In this document: positions 41,720-51,794 of the stretch, piece after piece
How positions within the stretch are numbered: the first letter of the stretch is position 1
Layout of the letters: each line of letters begins with the position of its first letter
From: Halalkalibacter urbisdiaboli
GTDB taxonomy: Bacteria > Bacillota > Bacilli > Bacillales > Bacillaceae_D
Direction: 5' to 3'
Assembly (NCBI RefSeq): GCF_002156385.1
Contig: NZ_MVJM01000003.1
Span: forward strand, 414,751 to 478,750
Length of the DNA: 64,000 nt
Program-made: the position numbers and the translations under genes
Notes under the pieces: model-generated
Database searches by the model: none
What the model saw: the letters and a program-made list of their open reading frames with translations, nothing else
What the model was told of the DNA's origin: nothing

Positions 41720-42462
41720 TGTTGCAAGGAAAAGTAGCAATCGTAACAGGTGCGTCTCGTGGGATCGGACGTGCGACTGCTTTAGAGCTTGCCCGTAATG
41801 GGGCTAACGTTGTCGTGAATTACGCAGGAAGCAAGGACCGTGCTGAGCAAGTCGTTATCGAGATAAAGGAGCTAGGTGCTGATGCCATTGCTATTCAGGC
41901 AGATGTTGCCAAGTCCGAAGAGGTGCAAGCCCTTGTTAAGGAAACGATTGAAGCGTTTGGACGTGTCGATATCCTAGTTAATAATGCTGGTATTACGAGA
42001 GATAACTTGTTAATGCGAATGAAGGAAGATGAATGGGACGATGTTATTAATACAAATTTAAAAGGTGTATTCAATTGTTCGAAGGCTGTAACTCGTCAAA
42101 TGATGAAGCAACGCTACGGTAGAATTATAAATATTGCGTCTGTAGTTGGTGTACTAGGTAATGCTGGACAAGCTAATTATGTTGCTGCAAAAGCTGGGGT
42201 CATTGGTTTAACAAAGACAATGGCACGTGAATTGGCAAATCGTAATATTCATGTAAATGCTGTTGCACCTGGTTTTATTGAAACTGACATGACAGATGAG
42301 TTAAATGATGACATGAAGGCACAGCTACTAGGACAAATTCCACTTGCAACATTAGGGAAGCCTGAACAAATTGCATCGGTTGTTCGTTTTCTTGCGAGCG
42401 CAGATGCAGATTATATGACAGGGCAAACTTTACATGTTGATGGTGGAATGGTTATGCCATAA
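41719..42462 (+). CDS. fabG: 3-oxoacyl-ACP reductase
   Basis: A 247-residue short-chain dehydrogenase using NADPH for the first reduction in fatty-acid elongation. [10 protein letters not shown] (cofactor), NNAGITRDN, and the Ser-Tyr-Lys triad in [22 protein letters not shown] are present. It ends [16 protein letters not shown], the normal family C-terminus. Last gene of the fapR-plsX-fabD-fabG block before acpP. Confidence 0.96.
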   Translation: MLQGKVAIVTGASRGIGRATALELARNGANVVVNYAGSKDRAEQVVIEIKELGADAIAIQADVAKSEEVQALVKETIEAFGRVDILVNNAGITRDNLLMRMKEDEWDDVINTNLKGVFNCSKAVTRQMMKQRYGRIINIASVVGVLGNAGQANYVAAKAGVIGLTKTMARELANRNIHVNAVAPGFIETDMTDELNDDMKAQLLGQIPLATLGKPEQIASVVRFLASADADYMTGQTLHVDGGMVMP

Positions 42463-42484
42463 GGCGATAAAATATAATTGAGGC

Positions 42485-42513
42485 TTGACAGATGCTGGGG
42501 ATGTCGGTAAAAT
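42485..42513 (+). promoter_or_regulatory. Strong sigma-A promoter for acpP
   Basis: Perfect TTGACA (42485-42490), 17-base spacer, TAAAAT (42508-42513), 39 bases before acpP. This would give the abundant carrier protein its own transcript in addition to read-through from fabG. Confidence 0.78.
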
Positions 42514-42552
42514 TCTTCTAGCTTTTGAACCTTGAGAGGAGGTGAACGGAAC

Positions 42553-42786
42553 ATGGCAGATACATTAGAGCGTGTAGCGAAGATCGTTGTTGATCGTCTT
42601 GGTGTTGAAGAGGCAGAGGTTAAGCCTGAAGCATCTTTTAAAGATGATCTAGGTGCTGACTCATTGGATGTTGTTGAACTTGTTATGGAACTTGAGGACG
42701 AGTTTGATTTAGAAATTTCTGATGAAGATGCAGAAAAAATTTCGACTGTCGCTGATGTCGTTGAGTACATAAACAGCCGTCAGTAA
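42553..42786 (+). CDS. acpP: Acyl carrier protein
   Basis: A 77-residue acidic ACP. The phosphopantetheine attachment Ser37 is in [21 protein letters not shown] 42553 follows GAGAGGAGGTG at a good distance; an upstream in-frame start at 42532 would include the ribosome site and is rejected. Carries acyl chains for FabD/FabG and PlsX. Confidence 0.98.
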   Translation: MADTLERVAKIVVDRLGVEEAEVKPEASFKDDLGADSLDVVELVMELEDEFDLEISDEDAEKISTVADVVEYINSRQ

Positions 42787-42792
42787 TAGGTA

Positions 42793-42821
42793 AAGTCCCA
42801 TATGTTTTACATGTGGGACTT
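42793..42821 (+). terminator. Hairpin after acpP
   Basis: AAGTCCCATATGT can pair with ACATGTGGGACTT with one weak pair; the following T run is short (CCTTT), so termination may be partial and allow read-through to rnc. Confidence 0.6.
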
Positions 42822-42875
42822 CCTTTAACTAGATCAATATTGAAAGGCTAATTTTTCTTTGTGTGGGAGGTCACA

Positions 42876-43661
42876 ATGCCACAATCGTCAAAAAATCATC
42901 GCAAACCACGATCCAATTACTATGACCGAAGACGAAATCAAAAACGTCTTATTTTAACAGAAGACCAGAAACGTCAATTTACGGAATTACTTGAGAGAAT
43001 TGGGCTGACTTTTGAAAACAGAAAGCTTTTAATACAGGCTTTCACCCATTCATCCTATGTGAATGAGCACCGTATTTATTCCTTTCAGGATAACGAACGT
43101 TTGGAATTTCTTGGAGATGCGGTACTTGAATTGGCCGTTTCGCAATTTCTCTTTAAGAAATTCGGAACAATGAGTGAAGGAGATATGACAAAGCTTCGTG
43201 CCTCGATCGTTTGTGAGCCTTCGTTAGCACGATTTGCGGAGGAACTCGAATTTGGTAAACTTGTGTTACTAGGTAAAGGGGAAGAAATGACAGGTGGTCG
43301 TACGAGACCCGCATTACTTGCTGATGTGTTTGAATCATTTATTGGAGCTCTTTATTTAGACCAAGGTTTAGAGGCCGTTTACCAGTTCTTGAATCAAACA
43401 ATGTATCCAAAAATAAATGAGGGTGCTTTTTCTCATATGATGGATTTTAAGAGTCAGCTACAAGAGTTTATTCAACGGGATAATTTAGGGCAAATTCACT
43501 ATGTGATTGTTCAGGAACGTGGACCGGCACATAATCGTGAATTTGTTTCAGAAGTTCATTTGAATGACCTTGCACTTGGAGTAGGGACGGGGCGTTCAAA
43601 GAAAGAAGCGGAGCAACATGCAGCTCAACAAGCATTAAGCAAGCTGAGCGAGCAAGCGTAA
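42876..43661 (+). CDS. rnc: Ribonuclease III
   Basis: A 261-residue dsRNA endonuclease for rRNA and small-RNA processing. The catalytic helix [17 protein letters not shown] (near residue 66) and the acidic site [13 protein letters not shown] are present, followed by a C-terminal double-stranded RNA-binding domain ([11 protein letters not shown] ... [16 protein letters not shown]). A basic N-terminal extension precedes the core. ATG follows GGGAGG; a GTG at 42861 is rejected as it precedes the ribosome site. Confidence 0.96.
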   Translation: MPQSSKNHRKPRSNYYDRRRNQKRLILTEDQKRQFTELLERIGLTFENRKLLIQAFTHSSYVNEHRIYSFQDNERLEFLGDAVLELAVSQFLFKKFGTMSEGDMTKLRASIVCEPSLARFAEELEFGKLVLLGKGEEMTGGRTRPALLADVFESFIGALYLDQGLEAVYQFLNQTMYPKINEGAFSHMMDFKSQLQEFIQRDNLGQIHYVIVQERGPAHNREFVSEVHLNDLALGVGTGRSKKEAEQHAAQQALSKLSEQA

Positions 43662-43676
43662 ACGGGTGATTATTTT

Positions 43677-43709
43677 AAAAAAAACGTGCTCAATTTGAGC
43701 ACGTTTTTT
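43677..43709. terminator. Bidirectional terminator between rnc and yfkK
   Basis: A-rich arm plus CGTGCTCAA pairs with TTGAGCACG plus six T, serving the convergent genes. Confidence 0.9.
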
Positions 43710-43714
43710 CCCCT

Positions 43715-43936
43715 TTATTTACGTAAGCGACCAAGCTCTGAAACAATCGCGTCAAGCTCACTTACAGAGAAGGATTGTTTTTTCTGAATCATTTCGTAAA
43801 TGTCACGTAGCTCTTCATATTGCTCTGTGTCAAAACTTTTAGCGTTTAAGGCACCTGCATTTACAATTTGAAGTTTATCTTTGATACGCTCTATCATGTA
43901 TTCAATGTTATCTCGGCTGTTAACAGATAAATCCAT
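43715..43936 (-). CDS. DUF1128/UPF0435-family protein (YfkK-like)
   Basis: A 73-residue helical protein. The conserved family stretches are [20 protein letters not shown] (residues ~9-28) and [18 protein letters not shown] (residues ~40-57), ending LGRLRK. Function is unknown. The B. subtilis homologue yfkK lies far away on the chromosome; here it is inserted, in reverse, between rnc and smc. The ribosome site is GAAAGGGTGG. Confidence 0.85.
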   Translation of the reverse strand: MDLSVNSRDNIEYMIERIKDKLQIVNAGALNAKSFDTEQYEELRDIYEMIQKKQSFSVSELDAIVSELGRLRK

Positions 43937-44040
43937 TATACCACCCTTTCTACTTGTACATTTTTATGATTTATATCGTACCATAGGAATGAGCATTTGT
44001 CGCTCATAGAAGGATAAAACCATAGTTACTTGTCAACTCA

Positions 44041-44069
44041 TTTAATTGAGGAGCTGAGTATGGTAAAAT
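44041..44069 (+). promoter_or_regulatory. Candidate sigma-A promoter for smc-ftsY
   Basis: TTTAAT (44041-44046), 17 bases, TAAAAT (44064-44069) preceded by TGG, an extended -10. Confidence 0.5.
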
Positions 44070-44104
44070 AGGACAGTTGTTATAAAAGAATAGGGGGAAG
44101 GAAT

Positions 44105-47100
44105 ATGTTCCTCAAACGACTAGAGGTCGTAGGGTTTAAATCCTTTGCAGAACAAATTTCCATCGATTTTGTTCCGGGTGTGACAGCAGTTGTCGGCCCT
44201 AATGGGAGTGGGAAAAGTAATATTTCAGATGGAATTAGATGGGTGCTAGGTGAGCAATCAGCAAAATCACTAAGAGGTTCAAAAATGGAAGACATCATTT
44301 TTGCCGGAAGTGATTCACGAAAACCTCTTAATTATGCTGAGGTTAGCTTAGTATTAGATAATGAAGACCAACATATTCCCATTGATTACAGTGAAGTAAG
44401 TGTGACTCGGCGTGTTTATCGCTCAGGTGATAGTGAATACTTTATTAATAAACAGACTTGTCGGCTTAAGGACATTGTAGAATTGTTTATGGATTCTGGT
44501 CTCGGACGAGAAGCATATTCAATTATTGGTCAAGGGAAAGTGGAAGAAATCTTAAGTAGTAAGGCAGAGGATCGTCGTGTAATTTTTGAAGAAGCGGCTG
44601 GTGTTCTAAAATATAAAACAAGAAAAATTCAGGCTGAAAAACGTTTAAATGAAACACAAGAGAATTTATTTCGTGTAGAAGACATTTTACACGAGTTAGA
44701 GGGACAAGTAGAACCATTAAAAGTGCAAGCGTCAATGGCAAAGGACTATCTAGAAAAACGTGAGCAATTAAAGGTCGTTGAAATTGCTCTTATGGTTTAT
44801 GAAATTGAAGAGCTTCATGAAAGATGGACGAAAGAAAAAGAGCAGCTTGACCAGTTACGCCTTCAATATACAGAGCGTTCTGAGAAGCTAGAAGAGATGG
44901 AGTTAGAATTAGGGAAGCTTCGTCAACGTTCATTCGAAGTTACTGAAAGTATTAACCAAGCACAGGATGAATTACTTTTAGCTAGTGAAGAATTAGAAAA
45001 AAATGAAGGCAAACGTGAAGTTTTAAAGGAACGGAAAAAAAATGCTTCACAGAATAAAGAACAATTAATAAAAGCAATTAACGAAAGAACGGAGCAAAAA
45101 AAGCAAATTGAAGTGGAATACCGGCTGCAATCGGAACGGTTAGCTGAAGCTAGAGAAACTCTTACTAAGTTAGAACAAAAGGTGAAGGAAAAAGAACAGC
45201 TTCTTTCGCTATCTGAAGCAGATGTGGAGCAGGAATTAGACAGGTTAAAGGCGGACTATATTGAAGTTTTAAATGAACAAGCATCTATCCGCAATGAAAG
45301 AAGGTATTTAGAAGAGCAACAACGTCAACAAAAAACAAAGCAAGAGCGTTTGTTATCGGAGAATGAAGGAATGCTTTCAACCCGAAAAGAAATGCAAGAA
45401 AAGCAAACTGCAGCAGTAGAGCGGTTGCAGGTAAAAGAAAAACAGTTAACGACCATTAGTGATAGGTTTCGTCAGCTTCAAAGAAGTCTAGAGCAGCAAA
45501 AAGAACGATATCATAAAAAGGAATCACAGCTTTATGAAGCATATCAGTTGATTCAAAAGCTACAATCAAGAGCAGATGTCCTTGAAGAGATGCAGGCTGA
45601 CTTCTCAGGGTTCTTTCATGGTGTTAAAGAGATACTAAAGGCTCGTGATGGTCACCTACAGGGGATTGTTGGGGCAGTTGCTGAACTGATTCAAGTTCCT
45701 AAACAATTTGAGACTGCTTTAGAAGTAGCACTAGGAGGGGCATCACAGCATATAGTTGTTGAAAGTGAAGCCGATGCAAGACAGGCTATCCAATTCTTAA
45801 AGAAGAACCGAATTGGGAGAGCGACTTTTTTACCTTTACCTGTTATGAAGCCTAGAACAATTCCAGACTTTCAATTACAAGAACTAAGTAAAAATGAAGC
45901 GTTTGTCGGTATTGCCTCTTCTCTTCTAACCTTTGATAAGCGATATCATGATGTTATCTCAAATTTACTCGGCCATGTTATTATTGCAAAAGATCTACAC
46001 GGTGCAAATGCGTTAGCTAGGATTGTAAATCATCGTTTTCGGGTTGTTACCTTAGATGGGGATGTTGTTAACCCTGGGGGTTCGATGACTGGAGGAAGTG
46101 TGAAGCAGTCCCAAACACCTTTACTCGGTCGAAAGCGTGAGCTAGAGGATTTACAGACGAAGCTTGTTAAACTGAAGGAATCATCCTATGATTTAGAGCA
46201 GGCCGTAAAGTTATTAAAGGAACAAGTAAAAGAATCAGAAACTGAGCTTGAGCATGTAAGGCAAGAAGGGGAAGACGCTAGAACTGAGCTTCAGGAAGCA
46301 AAAACAGTACTACGTGAATTAGAGTTAGAAGCGAATAATATGGAAGAACGATTTGTTCGTTATGATCGGGACCATGAAAGCTTTTTGAATGAGTATGAGC
46401 GTATAACAGACCGTCTAGCAGAGCTAGAAATTAGCTATGAGCATGCATTAACTGAAGCAGAACAGCTAGAGGCTGAGGTGAAGCGTCTTGAAGAAGAGCG
46501 AAAGCAGCAAAGAAGTTCTAAGGAAACATTACAGCAGGAACTCACGACTGATAAAGTCGAACTAGCTCAAGCTAAGGAAAGGTTTCATTTTATTCGCGAG
46601 CAAGTTCAAAGGCTTCAGTTAAATCAAGAGCAGAACCACAATGAACTTACTGACTTACAGGACCAATTTTCGTTGTTAGAGTCAGAGTTAACGGATGGGA
46701 CAACAGGTGAACATACGTTAGCGGATCGGATTGAATTAAATCGGAAAAAGAAACAAGATTTATCTGAAAAACTGCATGCTGCACGTAAGGAACGAGAAGG
46801 GTTAGAGCAAGAATATATCGAATTAGAAAAAAAGCTTAAACAACAACAAGGTGAAGCAACGTTAATGGCAGATGAGTGTCGACAAATTGAAGTTAGAGTT
46901 AATCGTCTTGATGTTGAATTAGACAACCGTTTAACGCATTTGCGTGAGGAATATGAGCTATCTTTCGAGGCAGCCAAGCAGGAATACGAACTGACAATCG
47001 AAGCTGAGGAGGCGCGTACAAAGGTGAAGCTCATTAAGTTAGCTATTGATGAGTTGGGTCATGTTAATCTGGGGGCAATCGAGGAATATGAACGAGTGCG

Positions 47101-47671
47101 TGAACGTTTTGACTTTCTTTCTGAACAACAGAAAGATTTGCTTGAAGCAAAGGCAACATTACATGAGGTTATAGCTGAAATGGATGAGGAAATGACAAAG
47201 CGTTTTAAGGACACATATTCTCATATAAGACAGCATTTTCAAGTTGTTTTCCGAGAATTATTCGGTGGTGGAGAGGCCGACCTTGTTTTAACGCAACCAG
47301 ATGATATGTTAAACACGGGTGTTGAAATCATGGCTCGTCCACTCGGGAAGAAGCTACAAAATCTTGCCTTACTTTCTGGTGGTGAGCGAGCATTAACTGC
47401 GATAGCACTCCTTTTCGCCATTTTAAAGGTCAGACCTGTCCCATTCTGTGTTCTTGATGAAGTTGAAGCTGCATTAGATGAGGCAAATGTTAGTCGTTTT
47501 GCCCACTTCTTAAAAGATTTCAGTCAGGCAACACAATTTATTGTTATTACGCATCGAAAGGGTACGATGGAAGAAGCTGATGTGTTATACGGGGTTACAA
47601 TGCAAGAATCTGGAGTGTCTCGTCTAGTATCAGTTCGTTTAGAAGAGACAAAAGAATTAATTGAAAGCTAG
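44105..47671 (+). CDS. smc: Chromosome segregation protein SMC
   Basis: A 1188-residue condensin subunit, the normal Bacillus length. Head: Walker A GPNGSGKSN (near residue 32). Two long coiled coils (~170-500 and ~680-1010) flank a hinge (~520-670; GIVGAVAELIQVP, GGSMTGGSVKQ). The C-terminal head has ABC signature LSGGERALTA and Walker B FCVLDEVEAALDEANV. It works with ScpA/ScpB, encoded elsewhere. Start ATG follows GGGGGAAGG. ftsY follows after 11 bases. Confidence 0.97.
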   Translation: MFLKRLEVVGFKSFAEQISIDFVPGVTAVVGPNGSGKSNISDGIRWVLGEQSAKSLRGSKMEDIIFAGSDSRKPLNYAEVSLVLDNEDQHIPIDYSEVSVTRRVYRSGDSEYFINKQTCRLKDIVELFMDSGLGREAYSIIGQGKVEEILSSKAEDRRVIFEEAAGVLKYKTRKIQAEKRLNETQENLFRVEDILHELEGQVEPLKVQASMAKDYLEKREQLKVVEIALMVYEIEELHERWTKEKEQLDQLRLQYTERSEKLEEMELELGKLRQRSFEVTESINQAQDELLLASEELEKNEGKREVLKERKKNASQNKEQLIKAINERTEQKKQIEVEYRLQSERLAEARETLTKLEQKVKEKEQLLSLSEADVEQELDRLKADYIEVLNEQASIRNERRYLEEQQRQQKTKQERLLSENEGMLSTRKEMQEKQTAAVERLQVKEKQLTTISDRFRQLQRSLEQQKERYHKKESQLYEAYQLIQKLQSRADVLEEMQADFSGFFHGVKEILKARDGHLQGIVGAVAELIQVPKQFETALEVALGGASQHIVVESEADARQAIQFLKKNRIGRATFLPLPVMKPRTIPDFQLQELSKNEAFVGIASSLLTFDKRYHDVISNLLGHVIIAKDLHGANALARIVNHRFRVVTLDGDVVNPGGSMTGGSVKQSQTPLLGRKRELEDLQTKLVKLKESSYDLEQAVKLLKEQVKESETELEHVRQEGEDARTELQEAKTVLRELELEANNMEERFVRYDRDHESFLNEYERITDRLAELEISYEHALTEAEQLEAEVKRLEEERKQQRSSKETLQQELTTDKVELAQAKERFHFIREQVQRLQLNQEQNHNELTDLQDQFSLLESELTDGTTGEHTLADRIELNRKKKQDLSEKLHAARKEREGLEQEYIELEKKLKQQQGEATLMADECRQIEVRVNRLDVELDNRLTHLREEYELSFEAAKQEYELTIEAEEARTKVKLIKLAIDELGHVNLGAIEEYERVRERFDFLSEQQKDLLEAKATLHEVIAEMDEEMTKRFKDTYSHIRQHFQVVFRELFGGGEADLVLTQPDDMLNTGVEIMARPLGKKLQNLALLSGGERALTAIALLFAILKVRPVPFCVLDEVEAALDEANVSRFAHFLKDFSQATQFIVITHRKGTMEEADVLYGVTMQESGVSRLVSVRLEETKELIES

Positions 47672-47682
47672 GAGCGTGTGAG

Positions 47683-48687
47683 ATGAGTTTTTTCAAAAAG
47701 CTGAAAGAAAAGATTACGAACCAAACAACGGAAGTTACTGAAAAGTTTAAGACAGGTCTTGAAAAAACGAGAGATTCCTTCGTAGGAAGAATGAATGATC
47801 TTGTTTATCGTTACAGAAAAGTGGATGAAGACTTTTTTGAAGAGCTAGAGGAAATCTTAATTAGTGCTGATGTTGGGGTTACCACTGTTATGGAATTAAT
47901 CGATGAGCTAAAAGATGAAGTGCGTATTCGGAACATTAAAGATACAAAAGAAATCCAGCCAGTCATTTCCGAGAAATTAGCTGAGCTACTCCAAAAGGAA
48001 GAGGATGAAGCGACATTAAACTTACAAACAGATGGAATGACAGTTGTCTTATTTGTTGGTGTTAATGGAGTAGGGAAAACAACGACAATTGGTAAGCTAG
48101 CACACCAATTGAAGCAAGATGGCAAAAAAGTGATGCTTGCTGCCGGAGACACGTTTAGAGCAGGAGCTATTGAGCAACTTGAAGTATGGGGGGAGCGTGT
48201 TGGGGTTGATGTAATCAAACAACAAGCAGGTTCTGATCCAGCTGCAGTCATGTATGATGCTCTTCAAGCTGCAAAATCTCGAAACGTTGACGTTCTCTTA
48301 TGTGATACAGCAGGCCGCCTTCAAAACAAAGTAAATTTAATGAATGAGTTAGAAAAGGTAAAGCGTGTAATTGAACGTGAAGTTCCAGGAGCGCCACATG
48401 AAGTATTACTCGTACTTGATGCGACAACTGGACAAAATGCAATGTCTCAGGCAAAAACGTTTGGTCAATCGACTGACGTATCAGGAATCGTATTAACGAA
48501 GCTTGATGGAACGGCTAAAGGTGGAATTGTGTTGGCCATTCGCCATGAGTTAGATATTCCAGTGAAATATGTCGGCCTTGGTGAAAAAATGGACGACCTT
48601 CAAGCCTTTGATGCTGAACAATTCGTGTATGGCTTGTTTAAGGATGTATTGGAGGAAGAAGAGGAAGAAGGAGAAAAACAAGAATAG
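47683..48687 (+). CDS. ftsY: Signal recognition particle receptor FtsY
   Basis: A 334-residue SRP receptor GTPase. A short amphipathic basic N-terminus (SFFKKLKEKITNQ) for membrane contact replaces the long acidic A-domain of E. coli. NG domain motifs: GVNGVGKTTTIGKL (near residue 125), DTAGRLQNK and TKLDGTAKGG. It meets Ffh at the membrane to deliver nascent membrane proteins. The chain ends in an acidic run. Confidence 0.96.
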   Translation: MSFFKKLKEKITNQTTEVTEKFKTGLEKTRDSFVGRMNDLVYRYRKVDEDFFEELEEILISADVGVTTVMELIDELKDEVRIRNIKDTKEIQPVISEKLAELLQKEEDEATLNLQTDGMTVVLFVGVNGVGKTTTIGKLAHQLKQDGKKVMLAAGDTFRAGAIEQLEVWGERVGVDVIKQQAGSDPAAVMYDALQAAKSRNVDVLLCDTAGRLQNKVNLMNELEKVKRVIEREVPGAPHEVLLVLDATTGQNAMSQAKTFGQSTDVSGIVLTKLDGTAKGGIVLAIRHELDIPVKYVGLGEKMDDLQAFDAEQFVYGLFKDVLEEEEEEGEKQE

Positions 48688-48715
48688 AGTGCAGGTACTG
48701 AAAAGGCGAATATCA

Positions 48716-48758
48716 GAGGGCACTGAAAAAGGGTGCTTTTCCCTTTTTCAGTGCCCTC
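48716..48758. repeat. Perfect 18-bp hairpin after ftsY, part of a hairpin-rich intergenic region
   Basis: An 18-bp perfect stem (48716-48733 with 48741-48758) has a seven-base loop; it carries CACTGAAAAA, also present in the inverted repeat at 14373-14507. No T run follows, so it is not a classic terminator. TTGCTCG/CGAGCAA (48761-48781) and GGCTCTTCGGAAGCC (near 48820) form two further hairpins before the ylxM promoter. Confidence 0.65.
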
Positions 48759-48878
48759 CGTTGCTCGGGACATACGAGCAAGGAAGTTTATTCAAGTAGT
48801 AGCGAATGCTCCTGCGCGGGGCTCTTCGGAAGCCAGCAAGGAGGTATTTCAATGCAGTTGGCTTGTTAAGAAAAAAAC

Positions 48879-48907
48879 TTGACACTTGTTTTTTAGTAAT
48901 GTATCAT
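48879..48907 (+). promoter_or_regulatory. Sigma-A promoter for ylxM-ffh
   Basis: Perfect TTGACA (48879-48884), 17 bases, TATCAT (48902-48907), with CATAAT overlapping. It lies 43 bases before the ylxM start. Confidence 0.75.
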
Positions 48908-48949
48908 AATATCTCGTAAAGGGAAATCACTTAACAAGGGGATGGTTTC

Positions 48950-49279
48950 GTGTTAGATAAGACGCTCCGAATGAATTTTTTATTCGATTTTTATCAGTCC
49001 TTGCTAACACCGAAGCAGCGTAAGTACATGTGGTTGTATTACCTTGACGATTTCTCACTTGGTGAAATTGCCGAAGAATTTGAAGTGAGTCGCCAGGCCG
49101 TTTATGATAATATTAAACGAACAGAAGCGATGCTTGAGGAGTACGAACAGAAGTTACAACTGCTTGAAAAGTTTGAAAAGCGTTCGGCTCTTATTGCTCA
49201 ATTGAAAGAAGCAGCCAAAAGCAACGCGACTCCTGAAGAGATGACAGAGCTTATCGATTCTCTTGAGAAATTGGATTAG
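48950..49279 (+). CDS. ylxM: YlxM, helix-turn-helix SRP-associated protein
   Basis: A 109-residue YlxM/p13 protein. The N-terminal half is a sigma-70 region 4-like helix-turn-helix ([19 protein letters not shown], then [19 protein letters not shown]). The C-terminal half is a charged coiled coil. Relatives in streptococci modulate SRP GTPases. GTG start at 48950, ribosome site AAGGGGATGG. It precedes ffh by 11 bases. Confidence 0.94.
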   Translation: MLDKTLRMNFLFDFYQSLLTPKQRKYMWLYYLDDFSLGEIAEEFEVSRQAVYDNIKRTEAMLEEYEQKLQLLEKFEKRSALIAQLKEAAKSNATPEEMTELIDSLEKLD

Positions 49280-49290
49280 GAGGCGACATC

Positions 49291-50649
49291 ATGGCATTTG
49301 AAGGTTTAGCGGAGCGATTGCAAGAAACATTAACAAAAATCCGTGGTAAAGGTAAAGTAACTGAACAAGACGTGAAGGATATGATGCGTGAAGTTCGTCT
49401 AGCATTACTAGAAGCGGATGTTAACTTTAAAGTAGTAAAACAATTTATTGCAACTGTTCGAGAAAAAGCACTTGGGCAGGAAGTTATGAAAAGTTTAACG
49501 CCTGGACAACAAGTCATTAAGGTGGTAAATGAAGAATTAACAGCTTTAATGGGTGGCGAACAAAGTAAGATTGCGGTGGCTAATAAACCACCAACTGTCG
49601 TCATGATGGTTGGTTTACAAGGTGCCGGTAAAACAACAACAACCGCAAAGCTTGCAAATCATCTTCGCAAAAAGCATAATCGCCAACCGCTCTTAGTTGC
49701 AGCCGATATTTATCGACCAGCCGCTATTAAGCAATTAGAGACACTTGGAAAGCAGCTTAATATGCCTGTTTTCTCATTAGGTGACCAAGTTAGCCCAGTT
49801 GAAATTGCCAAGCAAGCGATCGCAAAGGCAAAAGAAGATCATCATGACTATGTTCTTATCGATACAGCGGGGCGTCTTCATGTAGACGAAACGTTAATGG
49901 ATGAGTTGAAGCAAGTGAAAGAGATTGCCAGTCCAGATGAGATTTTGCTTGTTGTCGATGCTATGACGGGACAAGATGCTGTAAATGTTGCGGAGAGTTT
50001 TAATGAACAACTCGATGTGACTGGTGTTGTTCTAACAAAATTAGATGGTGATACTCGTGGTGGTGCAGCGATTTCTGTAAAGGCTGTTACGAATACACCA
50101 ATTAAGTTTGCTGGTATGGGTGAAAAGATTGATCAGCTTGAACCGTTTCATCCTGAAAGAATGGCATCAAGAATACTCGGTATGGGTGACGTGCTAACGC
50201 TAATTGAAAAAGCACAAACAAATGTCGACGAAGAAAAAGCTCGTGAATTAGAAAAGAAAATGCGTAATAACGAATTTACGTTTGATGATTTTCTTGAGCA
50301 GCTTGACCAAGTTCGAAATATGGGACCATTAGATGAGCTATTAAATATGATGCCTGGCTTTAATAAAGCAAAAGGAATGAAAGATTTACAAGTTGATGAT
50401 AAACAGATTAGTCGAGTAGAAGCCATTGTTCGCTCGATGACGAAACAAGAGAAACAAGAGCCGAGTATGATTAATGGAAGTCGTCGTCGTCGAATTGCTA
50501 AAGGAAGTGGAACATCGATTCAAGATGTAAACAGATTACTAAAGCAATTTGAAGATATGAAGAAAATGATGAAGCAGATGACAAACATGACGGCAGGAAA
50601 AGGGAAGAAAAAAGGCAAAGGCCTTGGAGGTTTCAAACTTCCATTTTAA
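49291..50649 (+). CDS. ffh: Signal recognition particle protein Ffh
   Basis: A 452-residue SRP54. N domain, then G domain with [14 protein letters not shown] (near residue 104), [10 protein letters not shown] and [10 protein letters not shown]. The C-terminal M domain is methionine-rich and binds SRP RNA and signal sequences ([31 protein letters not shown]). Start ATG follows TTAGGAGGCG. The SRP RNA gene is not in the window. Confidence 0.97.
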   Translation: MAFEGLAERLQETLTKIRGKGKVTEQDVKDMMREVRLALLEADVNFKVVKQFIATVREKALGQEVMKSLTPGQQVIKVVNEELTALMGGEQSKIAVANKPPTVVMMVGLQGAGKTTTTAKLANHLRKKHNRQPLLVAADIYRPAAIKQLETLGKQLNMPVFSLGDQVSPVEIAKQAIAKAKEDHHDYVLIDTAGRLHVDETLMDELKQVKEIASPDEILLVVDAMTGQDAVNVAESFNEQLDVTGVVLTKLDGDTRGGAAISVKAVTNTPIKFAGMGEKIDQLEPFHPERMASRILGMGDVLTLIEKAQTNVDEEKARELEKKMRNNEFTFDDFLEQLDQVRNMGPLDELLNMMPGFNKAKGMKDLQVDDKQISRVEAIVRSMTKQEKQEPSMINGSRRRRIAKGSGTSIQDVNRLLKQFEDMKKMMKQMTNMTAGKGKKKGKGLGGFKLPF

Positions 50650-50669
50650 TTGGAAATCGTTTTTTCTAG

Positions 50670-50697
50670 TTGACTCTAGAAAAATTGATGATATTAT
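50670..50697 (+). promoter_or_regulatory. Candidate promoter for rpsP
   Basis: TTGACT (50670-50675), 16 bases, TATTAT (50692-50697), 37 bases before the rpsP start. Confidence 0.55.
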
Positions 50698-50734
50698 AAA
50701 TTATTGTGTGAATATTTTTGGAGGTGTCCTACGA

Positions 50735-51007
50735 ATGGCAGTAAAAATTCGTTTAAAGCGTATGGGTTCTAAGAAAGCCCCATTTTATCGTGTAGTAGTT
50801 GCAGATTCTCGCGCTCCGCGTGATGGTCGTTTCATTGAAGAGATTGGAACGTACAACCCACTTACTCAACCAGCTAAGGTTGATATTCAAGAGGAAAAAG
50901 CAGTGGATTGGATGTTAAAAGGTGCAAAGCCATCTGATACAGTACGTAACCTTTTCTCTAAAGCTGGTTTAATGGAAAAGCTACACAACTCAAAAAACCA
51001 AAAGTAA
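50735..51007 (+). CDS. rpsP: 30S ribosomal protein S16
   Basis: A 90-residue S16: [20 protein letters not shown], then [20 protein letters not shown] and the C-terminal half ending [11 protein letters not shown] 50735 follows GGAGGTG; an upstream in-frame start at 50624 overlaps the ffh 3' end and adds 37 non-homologous residues, so it is rejected. Confidence 0.97.
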   Translation: MAVKIRLKRMGSKKAPFYRVVVADSRAPRDGRFIEEIGTYNPLTQPAKVDIQEEKAVDWMLKGAKPSDTVRNLFSKAGLMEKLHNSKNQK

Positions 51008-51063
51008 TTCTTTCGGGTTTATAGGAGTGTAGAGAATCCTATTAAGGCATGAAGGAGAATGCG

Positions 51064-51294
51064 ATGAAAGCGTTAGTTGAACATATTGCGAAATCGCTTG
51101 TTGACCAACCCGATTATGTTCAAGTCGAGGAGCAGCAAGACGGACAAACCCTATGTTTACGATTATCCGTTCATCCTGATGATATGGGGAAGGTTATTGG
51201 TAAACAAGGTCGAACAGCTAAGGCCATGCGCTCGGTTGTTTATGCAGCGGCAACAACGCAAAACAAGCGAGTGCGATTAGACATCGTTGATTAG
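51064..51294 (+). CDS. khpA: KH-domain RNA-binding protein KhpA
   Basis: A 76-residue single KH-domain protein (YlqC). The RNA-binding GxxG loop is GKQG in GKVIGKQGRTAKAMRSVVYA. KhpA pairs with KhpB (Jag) and affects cell division and envelope in Firmicutes. ATG 51064 follows GAAGGAGA; an ATG at 51049 overlaps that site and is rejected. Closed by a strong terminator. Confidence 0.95.
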   Translation: MKALVEHIAKSLVDQPDYVQVEEQQDGQTLCLRLSVHPDDMGKVIGKQGRTAKAMRSVVYAAATTQNKRVRLDIVD

Positions 51295-51330
51295 CAAAAA
51301 GGGTGAGGGTAACCTCTCCCTTTTTGCTTT
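51294..51330 (+). terminator. Intrinsic terminator after khpA
   Basis: GCAAAAAGGG-TGAGG pairs with CCTCT-CCCTTTTTGC, ending in TTT. It begins at the last base of khpA. Confidence 0.88.
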
Positions 51331-51383
51331 TATGCTTGGTGGTTTTTGGACAAACTGTTGATAATACCTTTGGAGAGTGACTT

Positions 51384-51794
51384 ATGAAACTTTTGCGAAC
51401 GGTTGCAGTTAAGCATATGTTAACCGAAAAGAAAAAGGCTAACATGCTTAAAGAGTTTGAAAAAGATGTCATACAGGTAGAGCGAGAATTAGAGCAGTTG
51501 AAATTTCAGCTACATAAAGCGATAAGAGATGTTGAGGGAAACGAAGAGAGACGGTTACTTCGTGAACGTTTTAATCAAGAGATAGCATTGAGACAAGAAA
51601 AGCTGGCAGCAGTTGATTTTAAAATTCAACAGTTGCAAAAGCTTGAAATTGGAACGGAGCTAAATGAAGGCACAGTTGATGCTATTGTTGATGTTCGTGT
51701 AGGCGACCCTTGGCCTGATCAATCAAATGAAATTGAAATCATAATAAAAGATGGCATTATTCATGAATTTCGAGAAGGTAGGAATGAGACATGA
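51384..51794 (+). CDS. ylqD: YlqD-family protein
   Basis: A 136-residue protein matching YlqD of B. subtilis in place and pattern: N-terminal [17 protein letters not shown], a coiled coil (~30-85; [20 protein letters not shown]), then a small beta domain with [14 protein letters not shown]. Function is unknown; synteny with rimM-trmD suggests a link to ribosome or tRNA maturation. ATG follows TGGAGAGTG. It overlaps rimM by four bases. Confidence 0.87.
   Translation: MKLLRTVAVKHMLTEKKKANMLKEFEKDVIQVERELEQLKFQLHKAIRDVEGNEERRLLRERFNQEIALRQEKLAAVDFKIQQLQKLEIGTELNEGTVDAIVDVRVGDPWPDQSNEIEIIIKDGIIHEFREGRNET

Noticed and set aside
48569-48799. A 76-residue frame overlapping the ftsY 3' end
   Set aside because: Out-of-frame shadow of ftsY running into the hairpin region, with no ribosome site.
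48853-48870. A five-codon ATG frame after AGGAGG just before the ylxM promoter
   Set aside because: It precedes the promoter rather than lying in the leader; most likely chance.
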